Origin: Candidatus Zixiibacteriota bacterium
GTDB lineage: Bacteria; Zixibacteria; MSB-5A5; CAIYYT01
Direction: 5' to 3'
Length of the DNA stretch: 9,476 nt
NCBI GenBank assembly: GCA_026397575.1
Contig: JAPLUP010000615.1
Span: forward strand, 1 to 9,476
Position numbers and translations under genes: made by a program. Shown here one piece after another: positions 1 through 6,788 of this stretch. Below the pieces are notes generated by a model. The model searched no databases and was not told where the DNA came from. It saw nothing but the letters and a program-made list of their open reading frames with translations. Each line of letters begins with the position of its first letter. The first letter of the stretch is position 1.

Positions 1-1
1 C

Positions 2-1711
2 AAAGCCGGACGCGCCGAGACCTCCACCGATCCGGCGCCTCTATCCATGCTAGAGACGATGGTGCAGTTGAAGCCGAAGGAAGAGTGGCGCAAGGTACCT
101 CAACCGCGCTGGTACTCAAGTTGGGCGCCGGGATTTCTCAAATCGGCGTTGCGTCCGATCTGGCCGGAAGAACGCACGATCACCTGGCAGGAACTGATCG
201 ACGAATTCGACAAAGCGATGCAGATGCCGGGTTGGACAAATGCCTGGACGATGCCGATCAAGACACGCATCGACATGCTGTCCACCGGTATCCGCACACC
301 GATTGGGGTCAAGATTTTCGGCAACGACCTTGGGGAAATCGAGAAGGTCGGTCGGCAGTTGGAGCAATCGTTATCGAAGATATCCGGCACGCGCAGCGTC
401 TACTCCGACCGCAACACGGGGGGTTATTTCGTCGATATCATTCCCGACCGCAGTGCGATTGCTCGTTACGGACTAACCATGCGCGATGTGCAGGATGTGA
501 TCGAAGCCGCAATCGGCGGCATGCCAGTTGAAGTCACCGTCGAAGGACGCAACCGTTTTACGATCAACGTTCGCTATCCGCGTGAATTGCGACAGGACGT
601 CGAACGCCTTAAGCAGATCGAAGTGCCGTTGCCAAACAACGGCGGCACATCGTCAGGCGGCGGCATGTCGAGTATGGGTGCGTCGACCCTAACATACGAA
701 TCGCCGCTTCTGGCGAGCACGAATTCCGATCTTGATTATCAGGTGCTCAAAGACATGGGGCTTTATGCGCAAATGGACAAAATGGGTGGCGCGTCAAGCA
801 CTTCAAGCGGCTCATCGATGCCAGGCGGTTCCACCGGCACTACAGGAAGTGGTTCATCCGCGGGTTCATCTTTGCCCGGCAGCGGGCAAGGTCAGGCAAC
901 CGCGTTTCCGGAGGGAAGAGCGTCGGTGCCGTTAGGGCAGATCGCCGACATCAAAATCACGAGCGGTCCGCCAATGATTCGTGACGAAAACGGCATGCTA
1001 GTCGGCTATGTCTATGTCGACATCGATCAAAATCAACGCGATATTGGCGGCTACGTCAACGAAGCCAAGCAGGTCACCGGCAAGGAAGTGACGCTGCCGT
1101 CGGGATACTACCTCAAATGGACGGGGCAATACGAACTGCTCGAAGCGATGGTACGCCGGATGAAAGTTGTCGTTCCGATCACGCTGATACTCGTAATCAT
1201 CCTGCTCTATCTCAATTTCCGCAATCTTACGGAAACGCTAATTGTGTTGGCTTCAGTGCCTTTTGCCCTGGTCGGATCGATCTGGTTGATGTACTTCCTC
1301 GGCTACAACTACTCGACCGCAACTCTAGTCGGCATCATAGCGCTTGTAGGTCTGGCGACTCAGACCGGAATTGTCATGGTGCTCTATCTTGACCACGCTT
1401 ACGAACGTCGCAAGCGGGCGGGATTGATACGTGATCTCAATGATATTATCTGGGCACACATGGAGGGGACGGTCATGCGAGTGAGGCCGAAGCTAATGAC
1501 GGTCGGCACGGCGGCGATCGGTTTAATACCTCTGCTCTGGGCGACCGGCACCGGCGCTGATGTGATGAAACGTATCGCCGCGCCGATGGTCGGTGGACTA
1601 GTCAGTTCAACGTTCCTGACTCTCGAAATCATTCCTGTGGTCTATACATACTGGCGCTTATGGCAGATTAAGCGGGAAAAAAAGCAGCTAGCAAGCGACG
1701 GCAGCCGGTAG
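2..1711 (+). CDS. cusA: CusA-type heavy-metal RND efflux pump, C-terminal half (5' partial)
   Basis: Inner-membrane proton-driven pump of the heavy-metal efflux (HME) RND family. With a periplasmic adaptor and an outer-membrane channel it would export Cu(I)/Ag(I)-like ions. The reading frame is open to the left edge: codons before the first in-window ATG (47) read GRAETSTDPAPLSM, a conserved CusA stretch, so ATG 47 is internal. About 569 residues are visible. They comprise the end of the second periplasmic region (RIDMLSTGI, AARYG-like ARYGLTMRDV, SGPPMIRDENG) and five membrane helices (roughly residues 390-407, 410-434, 437-464, 497-518, 527-555), matching TM8-TM12. From memory of E. coli CusA, the Met of PLSM and the Met of RIDM match two of its three metal-binding methionines. 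The third is not evident near SDRNTGGY. Residues 214-307 are a Met/Ser/Gly-rich insertion absent from E. coli CusA. In TM10 the usual Glu appears to be Gln (residue 454), while the Lys of VRPK (497) is kept. Metal specificity is inferred. Confidence 0.93.
   Translation, partial: KAGRAETSTDPAPLSMLETMVQLKPKEEWRKVPQPRWYSSWAPGFLKSALRPIWPEERTITWQELIDEFDKAMQMPGWTNAWTMPIKTRIDMLSTGIRTPIGVKIFGNDLGEIEKVGRQLEQSLSKISGTRSVYSDRNTGGYFVDIIPDRSAIARYGLTMRDVQDVIEAAIGGMPVEVTVEGRNRFTINVRYPRELRQDVERLKQIEVPLPNNGGTSSGGGMSSMGASTLTYESPLLASTNSDLDYQVLKDMGLYAQMDKMGGASSTSSGSSMPGGSTGTTGSGSSAGSSLPGSGQGQATAFPEGRASVPLGQIADIKITSGPPMIRDENGMLVGYVYVDIDQNQRDIGGYVNEAKQVTGKEVTLPSGYYLKWTGQYELLEAMVRRMKVVVPITLILVIILLYLNFRNLTETLIVLASVPFALVGSIWLMYFLGYNYSTATLVGIIALVGLATQTGIVMVLYLDHAYERRKRAGLIRDLNDIIWAHMEGTVMRVRPKLMTVGTAAIGLIPLLWATGTGADVMKRIAAPMVGGLVSSTFLTLEIIPVVYTYWRLWQIKREKKQLASDGSR
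641..922 (+). other. Met/Ser/Gly-rich insertion inside the CusA-like pump
   Basis: In E. coli CusA the segment after the ARYP/LRYP strand passes within a few residues into the LADVADIKV strand. Here about 94 extra residues lie between IEVPLPNN and VPLGQIADIKI. The insertion starts GGTSSGGGMSSMG, has a less repetitive middle (TYESPLLAS to LKDMGLYAQMDKMGG) and ends in a long Ser/Gly/Thr run. It contains six methionines and no His or Cys. By homology it is periplasmic. It stays in frame and the flanking family motifs are intact, so it is not a frameshift. A metal-capture role for the methionines is only a suggestion. Confidence 0.75.
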
Positions 1712-1729
1712 CGGCGACTGACATTCGAG

Positions 1730-1761
1730 AAAAAAACAAAGGGCGAGAAAATCTCGCCCTT
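1730..1761 (-). terminator. Rho-independent terminator of the isocitrate dehydrogenase gene
   Basis: A perfect 10-bp inverted repeat (1739-1748 with 1752-1761; arm AAGGGCGAGA) has a 3-base loop. Read on the minus strand it is followed by TTT, G and seven T (complement of 1730-1740), the classic intrinsic terminator layout. It lies 42 bases past the isocitrate dehydrogenase stop. On the plus strand no T-run follows the hairpin, so any stop for the pump transcript there would be weaker. Confidence 0.9.
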
Positions 1762-1803
1762 GAATGATTGGATCGGTGCGGACTGGGATCAGCGCCCGAA
1801 TGT

Positions 1804-3270
1804 TTAATCTTCGCCCTGGGCTTTAGTGAAGCCGGGATTGCCGTCGAACTCCTGTAGTTTCTCAATGTGCGCCCAACGGTGATGCGCACCGATTTTCTGC
1901 AGCACACTGATAATTACATCATCCTTCAGACCGCCAGCCGTATCGCGCATCATCAGGCGACAGCGGAATTGGTCAACCGTATCGGTAATCGCGCCCATCG
2001 CCGGATAGACTTTGGTTCCACGGCTGGCAACCATTTTGAGCAGCAGTGGAGTACCTTCCATCAACGCCGTGACCCCTTTACCAATCTCATCCGGACTAAG
2101 CGCGGATTCAATAAAAACGTCAACACCGACAACGCGTCGTGCCGTCGGTCTCACGAAATCGGGGCGTCTATCGATCTCCGGCATTCGAATCGGTTTGTAT
2201 TCGCGCGCCTGCGCGCGGCTGGGAACTTTGCCGAAGTTGGCGATAATGGCGTCGGTGTAGGCGGTCGTTGACGCCGCTTTGGCGTCGCCGACGACATCGC
2301 GCGGCATGGTCTTACCCTCTTCGAGAGTGGCCACAACGGCGTTCTCGATCATTGCCGCTTCCTTAAAGAGAGTCAGGTACCGCAGCATCATGGCCCCGGA
2401 GAGAATCATGGCCGTGGGATTGATGACGTTCTTGCCGGCGTACTTCGGCGCCGATCCGTGCACGGCTTCGAAGATCGCCACTTCGTTGCCGATGTTCGCC
2501 GAGGGAGCGAAACCAAGACCGCCGACCAGCGCGGAGGTCAGGTCGCTGATGATGTCGCCGTTCATGTTGGTGGTGCAGATGACCTCGAACTGCTCCGGCT
2601 TTTTGACGAGCTGGTGCGCGCAATTGTCGATGATGATATGGATTGCCTCAATGTCGCCGTACTCGCGAGCGACTTCCTCGAACGTGCGTTTGAGCATGCC
2701 TTCGGTTAGTTTCATGATATTGGCTTTGGTGGCACAATGGACTTTCTTGCGTCCCTCCGCGCGAGCCACCTCGAATGCGAGACGAACAATCTTCTCACAG
2801 CCCTTGCGCGAGATCAGTTTCAGGCATTGCGCCACGCCCGGGGTCTGCATGTGCTCGATACCAGCATAGAGGTCTTCGACGTTTTCTCTTACGACAATCA
2901 GATCGATGCCGCGCCCGCTATAGGGCGTGGGCACGCCGGGGATTTCCCGCACCGGACGAAGATTGCCGTAAGTCTCGAAAAGTTTCCGCAGAGTAACGTT
3001 GGCGCTTTTTTCGCCATAACCAACCGGCGTTTCCAATGGGCCTTTGAGGGCGATGCGGGTCTTGCCGATCGATTCGATCGTATCCGGAGTTACTCCCGAC
3101 GGAATACCTTTCTTGAAAACACTCGCCCCCGCTTCGCGTTCTTCCCATTCGATGGCTGCGCCGGTAGCTTCGATAATCTTCTTGGTGGCCGCCGTCACTT
3201 CCACACCGATGCCGTCGCCGGGAAGGAGGGTAACCAGAGTCTTTCCCGATTCAGTTTTGTAGGGCTTCAT
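1804..3270 (-). CDS. icd: Isocitrate dehydrogenase, NADP-type, long Thermus-like form
   Basis: TCA-cycle enzyme that oxidatively decarboxylates isocitrate to 2-oxoglutarate in the cytoplasm. The beta-decarboxylating dehydrogenase fold is clear: LLPGDGIG near the N-terminus and the family signature NMNGDIISDLTSALVGG (236-251). Substrate residues line up with the E. coli enzyme at matching spacing: S89, N91, R95, R105, R128, Y135, K182, D215, D239, D243. K276-Y277 in HGSAPKYAG match the E. coli Lys-Tyr pair that selects NADP, so NADP use is predicted. At 488 residues it is longer than the E. coli enzyme. The extra C-terminal domain (about 355-488) resembles the one in Thermus and rickettsial isocitrate dehydrogenases. 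Start: ATG with GAGGT about 10 bases upstream on the minus strand (3280-3284). The gene stands alone, with a terminator behind it and a repeat element upstream. I found no convincing promoter at a sensible distance. Confidence 0.96.
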   Translation of the reverse strand: MKPYKTESGKTLVTLLPGDGIGVEVTAATKKIIEATGAAIEWEEREAGASVFKKGIPSGVTPDTIESIGKTRIALKGPLETPVGYGEKSANVTLRKLFETYGNLRPVREIPGVPTPYSGRGIDLIVVRENVEDLYAGIEHMQTPGVAQCLKLISRKGCEKIVRLAFEVARAEGRKKVHCATKANIMKLTEGMLKRTFEEVAREYGDIEAIHIIIDNCAHQLVKKPEQFEVICTTNMNGDIISDLTSALVGGLGFAPSANIGNEVAIFEAVHGSAPKYAGKNVINPTAMILSGAMMLRYLTLFKEAAMIENAVVATLEEGKTMPRDVVGDAKAASTTAYTDAIIANFGKVPSRAQAREYKPIRMPEIDRRPDFVRPTARRVVGVDVFIESALSPDEIGKGVTALMEGTPLLLKMVASRGTKVYPAMGAITDTVDQFRCRLMMRDTAGGLKDDVIISVLQKIGAHHRWAHIEKLQEFDGNPGFTKAQGED

Positions 3271-3525
3271 AGTCGCTATACCTCACACGATTATGTTAAT
3301 CAACTGCATTCTGTCTCAAGCGTCGCCGACTCCGGCTTGGCAAAGAGTTCTTCAGAATGTCGCCAATGTACACAGATATTAGGCGGAATTCAAGAGAAAT
3401 CAGAAAGGATTATCGCACGGTGTCGCCCTTACTAAGCGCGCAATCCGTGCAAGATTCCATGATAGACGGAGGAAGAAAAACAACGGTCGATTTCATCGAG
3501 TTTAGACACACGCCGTGACCAGTAT
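3271..3525. other. Intergenic region upstream of isocitrate dehydrogenase
   Basis: Divergent gap between icd (minus) and the MITE-like repeat. It holds the icd ribosome binding site (3280-3284) and presumably its promoter. A CATAAT on the minus strand (3290-3295) would start transcription almost on the ribosome binding site and has no matching -35, so it is not claimed. Open frames crossing here on the plus strand are antisense shadows of icd. No small gene, RNA gene or strong hairpin was recognised. Confidence 0.5.
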
Positions 3526-3706
3526 GGCACTGTTGAAAAACCTCGGAATTGTCACTGCGAGGAGTCCCGCAATCGCGGGACGACGAAGCAATCTGCGCGC
3601 CTGCATCTGGAGAGCGTAAATCGAGATTGCTTCATCGGGCTCCGCACCCTGTATCACCTCTCCACACTCCTCGCAATGACAGGGTTTAGGCTTTTTCAAC
3701 AGTCCC
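3526..3706. repeat. MITE-like palindromic repeat with terminal inverted repeats
   Basis: The ends carry a perfect 12-bp inverted repeat ACTGTTGAAAAA (3529-3540 and, inverted, 3692-3703). Nested inside are two further inverted pairs: TGTCACTGCGAGGAGT (3550-3565) with ACTCCTCGCAATGACA (3666-3681), one mismatch, and GACGAAGCAATCT (3582-3594) with AGATTGCTTCATC (3624-3636), one mismatch. A small perfect hairpin sits at 3564-3570/3575-3581 (GTCCCGC). The core words (TCATTGCGAGGAG, GACGAAGCAATCT) are those of a dispersed repeat I recognise from many bacterial genomes. The whole element can fold into one long cruciform and encodes no transposase. Flanking TA dinucleotides just outside each end might be a target duplication, but the ends are not certain to the base. 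Confidence 0.85.
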
Positions 3707-3783
3707 GGTATAAGATTGCGGAGATGATTCAATTGTGACTTGGCGTGCACAAACGGATCTGATCCGAGGCGGTAAGTTTCCCC

Positions 3784-3812
3784 TTGACGGTCATCGCGGC
3801 GTGTGTTATACA
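3784..3812 (+). promoter_or_regulatory. Sigma70-like promoter of the ZIP transporter gene
   Basis: TTGACG (3784-3789; five of six consensus bases), a 17-base spacer, then TATACA (3807-3812) preceded by TG one base away (3804-3805), giving an extended -10. A start near 3819 would leave a leader of about 30 bases containing the AGGGAG ribosome binding site at 3835-3840. No operator such as a Zur or Fur box was recognised. Confidence 0.6.
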
Positions 3813-3850
3813 GCAGCGGTTCGACGTAAACTTCAGGGAGACTTCAGGAC

Positions 3851-4606
3851 ATGGATGTCTGGATCTATACCATCGTAAGCGTACTGATTATCAGCTTCAT
3901 CTCGTTGGTCGGCGTCTTTACCCTATCGCTACGAGGCGACTGGGTCAAGAAGATCACGCTGTTCCTGGTCAGTTTCGCCGTCGGTGGGTTGTTTGGTGAC
4001 GCCTTCATTCATCTACTTCCCGAGACATTCCGCGATGCCAACTCTGGACTAATGTCGTCACTCTATGTGATCATTGGCTTCCTGATATTCTTTGTTCTTG
4101 AAAAATTCCTCCGTTGGCGGCATTGCCACATCCCGAGCCATCAGCACATTCATCCGGTTGTCACGATGAACCTCGTCAGCGATGGTGTGCACAACTTGAT
4201 AGATGGTGTGTTGGTCGGCGCCAGCTTCTCCGTCAGCATCCCCATTGGTATTACCACCAGCCTGGCGATTGTGTTGCACGAAATTCCGCAGGAGATCGGC
4301 GATTTCGGTGTCTTGGTGCATGGTGGCCTGACCGCCAAGCGTGCGCTGCTTTTCAACTTCTTGTCGGGATTAGTCGCCGTCATCGGCGCTGTGGCGTCCC
4401 TCGTAATCGGCCCGCATATCCAGGGTTACTCCGAGGCTCTGCTGCCGATTACGGCGGGTGGCTTCTTGTATATCGCCGGCTCCGATCTGATCCCTGAATT
4501 GCAGCACGATGTCAAGGTGTCGGCTTCAATCGGCCAGTTTGTCGGCATCATCCTCGGCGTCAGCATCATGGCGCTAATGACACTGATTGAAGCGCCGGGG
4601 CAATAG
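3851..4606 (+). CDS. ZIP-family divalent metal transporter
   Basis: Inner-membrane transporter of the ZIP family, expected to bring Zn(II), Fe(II) or similar ions into the cytoplasm. The 251 residues are almost all hydrophobic helices, consistent with the usual eight. The metal site is clear: HNLIDG (114-119) in the fourth helix and HEIPQEIGDF (143-152) in the fifth, with H54 and E58 in GDAFIHLLPE of the second. The latter motif resembles the HExPHExGD motif of the LIV-1 (LZT) branch of ZIPs rather than the HNIPEG form of E. coli ZupT, so no symbol is given. Between helices three and four is a short His-rich cytoplasmic loop (residues 91-101, five His and one Cys), typical of a metal-sensing loop. 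Start: ATG with AGGGAG 10 bases upstream. The gene has its own promoter and no close partner. The metal cannot be read from sequence. Confidence 0.93.
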   Translation: MDVWIYTIVSVLIISFISLVGVFTLSLRGDWVKKITLFLVSFAVGGLFGDAFIHLLPETFRDANSGLMSSLYVIIGFLIFFVLEKFLRWRHCHIPSHQHIHPVVTMNLVSDGVHNLIDGVLVGASFSVSIPIGITTSLAIVLHEIPQEIGDFGVLVHGGLTAKRALLFNFLSGLVAVIGAVASLVIGPHIQGYSEALLPITAGGFLYIAGSDLIPELQHDVKVSASIGQFVGIILGVSIMALMTLIEAPGQ

Positions 4607-4655
4607 CGGCTGAACCCTTCACCCGCGTTCACTCCTTTTCCCACCCAAAAAGCGC

Positions 4656-4684
4656 TTGCCGGTCATCATTACAACAGATATGAT
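4656..4684 (+). promoter_or_regulatory. Sigma70-like promoter of the DUF3566-gltX operon
   Basis: TTGCCG (4656-4661; four of six), a 17-base spacer and TATGAT (4679-4684; five of six). Transcription would start near 4691, just before the GAGGAGGT ribosome binding site (4694-4701). It is the only good match in the 98-base gap after the ZIP gene, and no terminator-like hairpin was seen in that gap. Confidence 0.6.
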
Positions 4685-4704
4685 GCTGTTTTCGAGGAGG
4701 TAAT

Positions 4705-5100
4705 ATGAAACTGGAACTGAAGAAGATCTCGGTCTGGGCCGCGGTCAAAGTATCCTTTATGCTCAACCTGATACTCGGCTTTATCATGGGCATATTCTAC
4801 GCCATTTTTCTGCTGCTGCTTGCCAGCCTGCCGATGGGCATGATGGGGGAGGATTCCCCACGCATGTTTTCAGCATTTGCCGGCATTGCGGCGATCTTTC
4901 TGCCGTTTTTCTTCGCTTTCTTCCTGGGAGTCGTCTACACGATCATCGTCGCGATTTCGGTGATTGCGTACAACTTGGTAGTGAAACTAACCGGCGGACT
5001 GGAGTTTGAGTTCAAGCCGGTTGTCGAGATCGTCCCGGTGTCCGCTTCGGCTGGTTTCTCGCAGCCACCGTCGGGAGGAGAACAGCAAAGCACGATATGA
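4705..5100 (+). CDS. Small membrane protein, DUF3566-like
   Basis: A 131-residue membrane protein of unknown function. It has a short charged N-terminus (KLELKKISVWAAVKVS), a hydrophobic helix at about 19-41, a Met-rich linker (PMGMMGEDSPRM), a second long hydrophobic stretch at about 57-90 (one long or two short helices), then YNLVVKLTGGLEFEF and a polar Ser/Pro/Gln tail. The order 'ISVWAAVKVSF - helix - linker - helix - YNLxxKLTGGLE' resembles the DUF3566 family of small two-helix proteins, known mainly from Actinobacteria. The match is from memory of the pattern and is moderate. Start: ATG four bases after a very strong GAGGAGGT. Its TGA overlaps the gltX ATG (ATGA), so the two are probably translationally coupled. 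Confidence 0.85.
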   Translation: MKLELKKISVWAAVKVSFMLNLILGFIMGIFYAIFLLLLASLPMGMMGEDSPRMFSAFAGIAAIFLPFFFAFFLGVVYTIIVAISVIAYNLVVKLTGGLEFEFKPVVEIVPVSASAGFSQPPSGGEQQSTI

Positions 5101-6545
5101 CGTTTTCGGAAACAAGAGTTCGTATTGCGCCGTCGCCGACCGGCTATTTCCATGTCGGTACCGCTCGCACCGCGATTTTCAATTGGCTGTATGCTCGGCG
5201 CACGGGGGGCAAGTTTCTCCTGCGCATCGAGGATACCGATGTCGAACGGTCGCGCAAAGAGTATGTGGATGTCATCCTGGACGGCCTAAGATGGCTCGGC
5301 ATGGATTGGGACGGCGAAGTAGTCTATCAGTCGTCGCGGCTGCAGAGCTACCGGCCGTTTGCACTGGAACTGATCGAGCGCGATTGTGCCTATCGCTGTT
5401 TCTGCACTGCTGGGGAATTGACGCAGAAACGACAGACGGCGCAGCAGGCGAAAGTGAATTATCACTATGATCGAAATTGCCGCAATCTGAGCGCTAAGCA
5501 GATTACCGCCAATCTTGAAGCGAACAAGTCGTATGTAGTGCGGCTCAAGCTGCCTCTGGAAGGAAAGGCGACGTTTGACGACGTCGTGCTTGGCAAACTG
5601 GAAAAGGACTATCACGAACTTGATGACTTCATCATTCTCAAATCCGACGGCAACGCCATCTACAATTTCGCAGTCGTGATTGATGACCACGATATGGGAA
5701 TCTCGCACGTCATCCGCGGTAACGATCACATGACCAACACATTCCTGCAGGTTGAGATCTACAAGGCTCTGCGCTGGGATATACCGACTTTCGCGCATCT
5801 GCCGATGATTCTCGACCTCAATCGTAACAAGGTTTCCAAGCGCAAAGGCGCGAAAGGTATCACTGACTATCAGCATGAGGGATACCTCCCCGAAGCCTTG
5901 TTCAATTTCCTGACGCTACTCGGTTGGTCACCAAAAGATGATCGCGAGAAAATGCTGCGACAGGAATTGGTCGACGTGTTCACGCTGGAAGGCATCAACC
6001 CGTCGAACGCGGTGTTTAATCCCGAGAAGTTGCTCTGGCTCAACGGCGAGTATATTCGCGAGAAGACCAATCACGAAATTGCCGTGCTGGTGGCGCCGAT
6101 GTTGATCGACAAGGGGTTGACCACCAAATACTATCTCGAAACGCGCTGGCAGTGGTTGATGAAGGTTGTCGGGCTATTGAAGGAACGCTGCAAGTTGGTG
6201 ACCGATTTTGCGCAAATGAGCAGCTACTTCTTTACCGATAACTTCGAATATGACGCCAAAGGTGCTGCGAAACACTTTACTCCCGAAGCCGTCAAACTTC
6301 TGACGGCGCTGGGCGAGAAGTTTGCCGCGGTGAGCGATTTGACCGAAATCAAGGCTGAGGAGATTGTTCGCACTTACGCCGAGGAGTTGCAGGTCAAGCC
6401 AGCAGTCTTGATCCATCCGACGCGACTGGCAGTGACAGGACTGACAGCCGGACCGTCACTGTTTGGGCTACTGGAAGCTATCGGCAGGGACAAGGTCTGC
6501 GCGAGGATTGCGCGGGCGATTGTATACATAGAAAAAGCAAAATAA
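5097..6545 (+). CDS. gltX: Glutamyl-tRNA synthetase
   Basis: Class I aminoacyl-tRNA synthetase that activates glutamate with ATP and loads it on tRNA(Glu) in the cytoplasm. It is 482 residues long, normal for the family. The HIGH-type motif is HVGT (19-22) after the signature RIAPSPTGYFHVGTART. The KMSKS-type motif is KVSKRKGA (245-252). RIEDTD (43-48), IRGNDH (206-211) and the YLPEALFNFL/LLGWSP block (263-279) are typical. C101-x-C103 and C128 match the zinc-binding segment of E. coli GluRS, but the fourth ligand position (CRH in E. coli) reads CRN here, so a zinc site is uncertain. The C-terminal third is the helical anticodon-binding region. Start: ATG 5097 overlaps the upstream stop in ATGA and has GGGAGGAG 13-20 bases upstream (5077-5084). 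It is the second gene of a short operon. Whether it also charges tRNA(Gln) cannot be told from this window. Confidence 0.97.
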   Translation: MTFSETRVRIAPSPTGYFHVGTARTAIFNWLYARRTGGKFLLRIEDTDVERSRKEYVDVILDGLRWLGMDWDGEVVYQSSRLQSYRPFALELIERDCAYRCFCTAGELTQKRQTAQQAKVNYHYDRNCRNLSAKQITANLEANKSYVVRLKLPLEGKATFDDVVLGKLEKDYHELDDFIILKSDGNAIYNFAVVIDDHDMGISHVIRGNDHMTNTFLQVEIYKALRWDIPTFAHLPMILDLNRNKVSKRKGAKGITDYQHEGYLPEALFNFLTLLGWSPKDDREKMLRQELVDVFTLEGINPSNAVFNPEKLLWLNGEYIREKTNHEIAVLVAPMLIDKGLTTKYYLETRWQWLMKVVGLLKERCKLVTDFAQMSSYFFTDNFEYDAKGAAKHFTPEAVKLLTALGEKFAAVSDLTEIKAEEIVRTYAEELQVKPAVLIHPTRLAVTGLTAGPSLFGLLEAIGRDKVCARIARAIVYIEKAK

Positions 6546-6554
6546 AAGGAGACC

Positions 6555-6725
6555 ATGATGATGGATAAGAAAAAAGAGCTGCAGGAAGAAATCGAGCACC
6601 TCGAAAAAGAGTATGAGCACTTACAGGCAAAGCCGGTGCCAGACAAGAAGAAGACAGATCACCTCTACAAACGGCTCAAGAAAGCCCGCAAGGAACTGAA
6701 AGAACTCGACCAAAAGAAGAAATAG
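6555..6725 (+). CDS. Small charged coiled-coil protein after gltX
   Basis: A 56-residue open frame directly after gltX. It starts with three in-frame ATG codons (6555, 6558, 6561). The ribosome binding site GGAG (6548-6551) lies 3, 6 and 9 bases upstream of them, so the second or third ATG is the likelier start; the outermost is given. The product is extremely rich in Lys and Glu. It reads as two helices with heptad-like hydrophobic spacing (LQEEIEHLEKEYEHL, then LYKRLKKARKELKEL) joined by a KPVPDKKK hinge, so a short helical hairpin or coiled coil is expected, soluble and possibly nucleic-acid or protein binding. No family was recognised. The gap to gltX is 9 bases and a terminator follows 31 bases after the stop, so it is cotranscribed with gltX. 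Clean ribosome binding site, operon position and terminator argue that it is real. Confidence 0.78.
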   Translation: MMMDKKKELQEEIEHLEKEYEHLQAKPVPDKKKTDHLYKRLKKARKELKELDQKKK

Positions 6726-6756
6726 AAGAGTGCCAGACCTTGGCATCTGATCTGCA

Positions 6757-6788
6757 GGGGCAACTGGAAAGTTGCCCCGTCTTTATTT
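6757..6788 (+). terminator. Rho-independent terminator of the gltX operon
   Basis: A perfect 9-bp stem GGGGCAACT/AGTTGCCCC (6757-6765 with 6770-6778) has a GGAA tetraloop and is followed by GTCTTTATTT. It lies 31 bases past the stop of the small charged gene. A weaker 5-bp hairpin (TGCCA/TGGCA, 6731-6735 with 6741-6745) precedes it. Confidence 0.9.

Noticed and set aside
2279..2869. 196-residue open frame on the plus strand antisense to icd
   Set aside because: Antisense shadow of icd; no ribosome binding site and no recognisable features.
3290..3318. Possible icd promoter (CATAAT on the minus strand)
   Set aside because: It would put the transcription start on the ribosome binding site, and the -35 match (TGAGAC) is poor.
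2737..3435. 232-residue open frame on the plus strand antisense to icd
   Set aside because: Shadow frame of a confidently identified gene; composition is typical of a reversed coding strand and it has no family motif.
3502..3750. 82-residue open frame on the minus strand
   Set aside because: It lies almost wholly inside the palindromic repeat and its sequence simply follows the inverted repeats; no ribosome binding site or family match.
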